Assembly: GCA_013694795.1 (NCBI GenBank)
Contig: JACDBS010000056.1
Coordinates: 1 to 6,847 of the forward strand
DNA: 6,847 nt
Origin: Chloroflexota bacterium
GTDB lineage: Bacteria; Chloroflexota; Limnocylindria; QHBO01
Direction: 5' to 3'
Of the stretch, positions 6,215-6,847 are shown piece after piece. The notes under the pieces are model-generated. The model saw nothing but the letters and a program-made list of their open reading frames with translations, had not been told where the DNA came from and ran no database searches. The position numbers were made by a program, and so were the translations under genes. The stretch's first letter is position 1. Every line of letters starts with the position of its first letter.

Positions 6215-6760
6215 GTGAGTCGAACCATCGAGCTCCTCGCCGGCCTCCTGCTGCTCGTCGTCGGGATCGTCGTGCTCGCCAGCGAGCCGCTGGTGAGCTT
6301 CGTCCGCGGGCTCGGTGTCGGCGACGACGTGCTGCGCTGGTGGCCCGTGCTCATCATCGGCCTGTCGCTCTTCTTTCTGGTGCCGGGGCTGTTGGGAGGG
6401 CCGAACCGTCGCCTGCGGGCAGGCATGGTCATTCCCGGAGCCATTCTCGCCGGCGTGGGAGGCGCGCTCCTGTACACCAGCCTCGCGGACCGATGGAGCG
6501 CGTGGGCGTCCCTGTGGGCCGTCATTCCCTTCAGCTTTGGTCTTGGCATGTACGCGGCCGGCTGGATTGCCGATGCACCCGCCTTCAAGTGGGTCGGCTC
6601 CGCCATCGCCGGCGGCGGCGTGGTGGCGTACCTGGTCTTCGCCACTGCCTTCGGGGGAGAGGCATTCCGGCTCATCGCCGCCATCGGCATCCTGGCGCTG
6701 GGCCTGGCACTGACGATCGGAGGGCTGGCAGATCGGCTCAGCAGGAAGTCATCGTCCTGA
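6215..6760 (+). CDS. Small six-helix integral membrane protein of unknown function
   Basis: A 181-residue, almost wholly hydrophobic protein. Six membrane helices can be placed at about residues 5-23, 42-60, 69-88, 95-118, 124-145 and 150-172, ending in a short basic, serine-rich tail (RLSRKSSS). The repeated pattern RWWPVLIIGLSLFFL (41-55) resembles the helical-hairpin domains of LiaF-like and DUF5668-type membrane proteins, where a W-P pair precedes a glycine-containing helix; that is a resemblance, not a firm assignment. There are no catalytic or ligand motifs and few charged residues, so transport or enzyme activity cannot be argued. The GTG at 6215 is the start because it begins right before helix 1 and lies 7 nt after a TATACT box. 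It is divergent from the acylase and may be regulated opposite to it. Confidence 0.85.
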   Translation: MSRTIELLAGLLLLVVGIVVLASEPLVSFVRGLGVGDDVLRWWPVLIIGLSLFFLVPGLLGGPNRRLRAGMVIPGAILAGVGGALLYTSLADRWSAWASLWAVIPFSFGLGMYAAGWIADAPAFKWVGSAIAGGGVVAYLVFATAFGGEAFRLIAAIGILALGLALTIGGLADRLSRKSSS

Positions 6761-6847
6761 ATTAGCTTCACCCGGGCCGGATGGCTGACCGTAAGGAAGC
6801 GTCTCACCAGCGGTCTACCGCAGCTGCATCAGTACTCCCACCACGGC
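6761..6847. other. Right edge: no confident gene; possible 3' tail of a minus-strand gene
   Basis: These 87 bases follow the stop of the membrane protein. On the minus strand the last bases read in frame as AVVGVLMQLR followed by a TAG at 6817-6815, with mostly G or C at third codon positions, which could be the end of a convergent gene outside the window. On the plus strand an ATG at 6781 opens 22 codons to the window edge, but their third positions are only about half G/C, unlike the real genes here. Ten or twenty codons are too few to decide. No terminator with a T-tract is seen. Confidence 0.25.

Noticed and set aside
4833..6218. A 461-codon open frame on the plus strand lying wholly antisense to the acylase
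   Set aside because: Long antisense frames are expected opposite GC-rich genes. Its translation is rich in Arg, Ala and Gly without domain pattern, while the minus-strand frame has clear acylase motifs throughout.
6811..6822. Inverted repeat GCGGTCTACCGC near the right edge, considered as a terminator or tRNA arm
   Set aside because: The stem is only 4 bp with a workable loop, there is no T-tract, and no T-arm or other tRNA consensus is visible on either strand.
1..6847. CRISPR arrays, transposases, defence or toxin-antitoxin modules, tRNA or rRNA
   Set aside because: No regularly spaced repeats, terminal inverted repeats, recombinase motifs, paired small ORFs or structural RNA consensus were found on either strand.

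Overview
This 6.8 kb window is GC-rich, densely coding bacterial chromosome. It uses GTG and TTG starts as well as ATG, and several genes appear to be transcribed without a 5' leader: a TANNNT -10 box sits 7-8 nt before the start codon, with no clear Shine-Dalgarno sequence. An iron-box-like palindrome of the DtxR/IdeR type lies in front of an iron permease gene. Together these suggest a high-GC Gram-positive-related lineage, most plausibly Chloroflexota (Limnocylindria-like) or Actinomycetota. This placement is inference from style; there is no rRNA or other marker gene here.

Layout, left to right. (1) Bases 3-791, plus: a rhomboid intramembrane serine protease whose 5' end lies outside the window. 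(2) 818-1582, plus: a dienelactone hydrolase family enzyme 26 nt downstream, probably co-transcribed. (3) 1601-2485, minus: an FTR1/EfeU-type iron permease, convergent with the hydrolase across 18 nt. Its promoter (2540-2568) is overlapped by a perfect 16-bp palindrome resembling a DtxR/IdeR operator. (4) 2632-3828, plus: an acyl-CoA dehydrogenase, divergent from the permease, with its own leaderless-type promoter. (5) 3879-6191, minus: a large penicillin acylase family Ntn-hydrolase, convergent with the dehydrogenase; a 9-bp stem-loop covers the dehydrogenase stop codon. (6) 6215-6760, plus: a small six-helix membrane protein, divergent from the acylase across only 23 nt, with back-to-back -10 elements sharing the same TATA. 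(7) 6761-6847: no confident gene.

The genes do not form one pathway. They look like independent housekeeping or metabolic units in alternating orientation: membrane proteolysis, a serine- or cysteine-type hydrolase, iron uptake, acyl-CoA oxidation and amide-bond hydrolysis. All complete reading frames are intact. I see no mobile element, CRISPR array, tRNA or rRNA, and no gene system that I would call undescribed. The most informative signals are regulatory: the putative iron operator, the repeated leaderless promoter layout and the shared bidirectional promoter.
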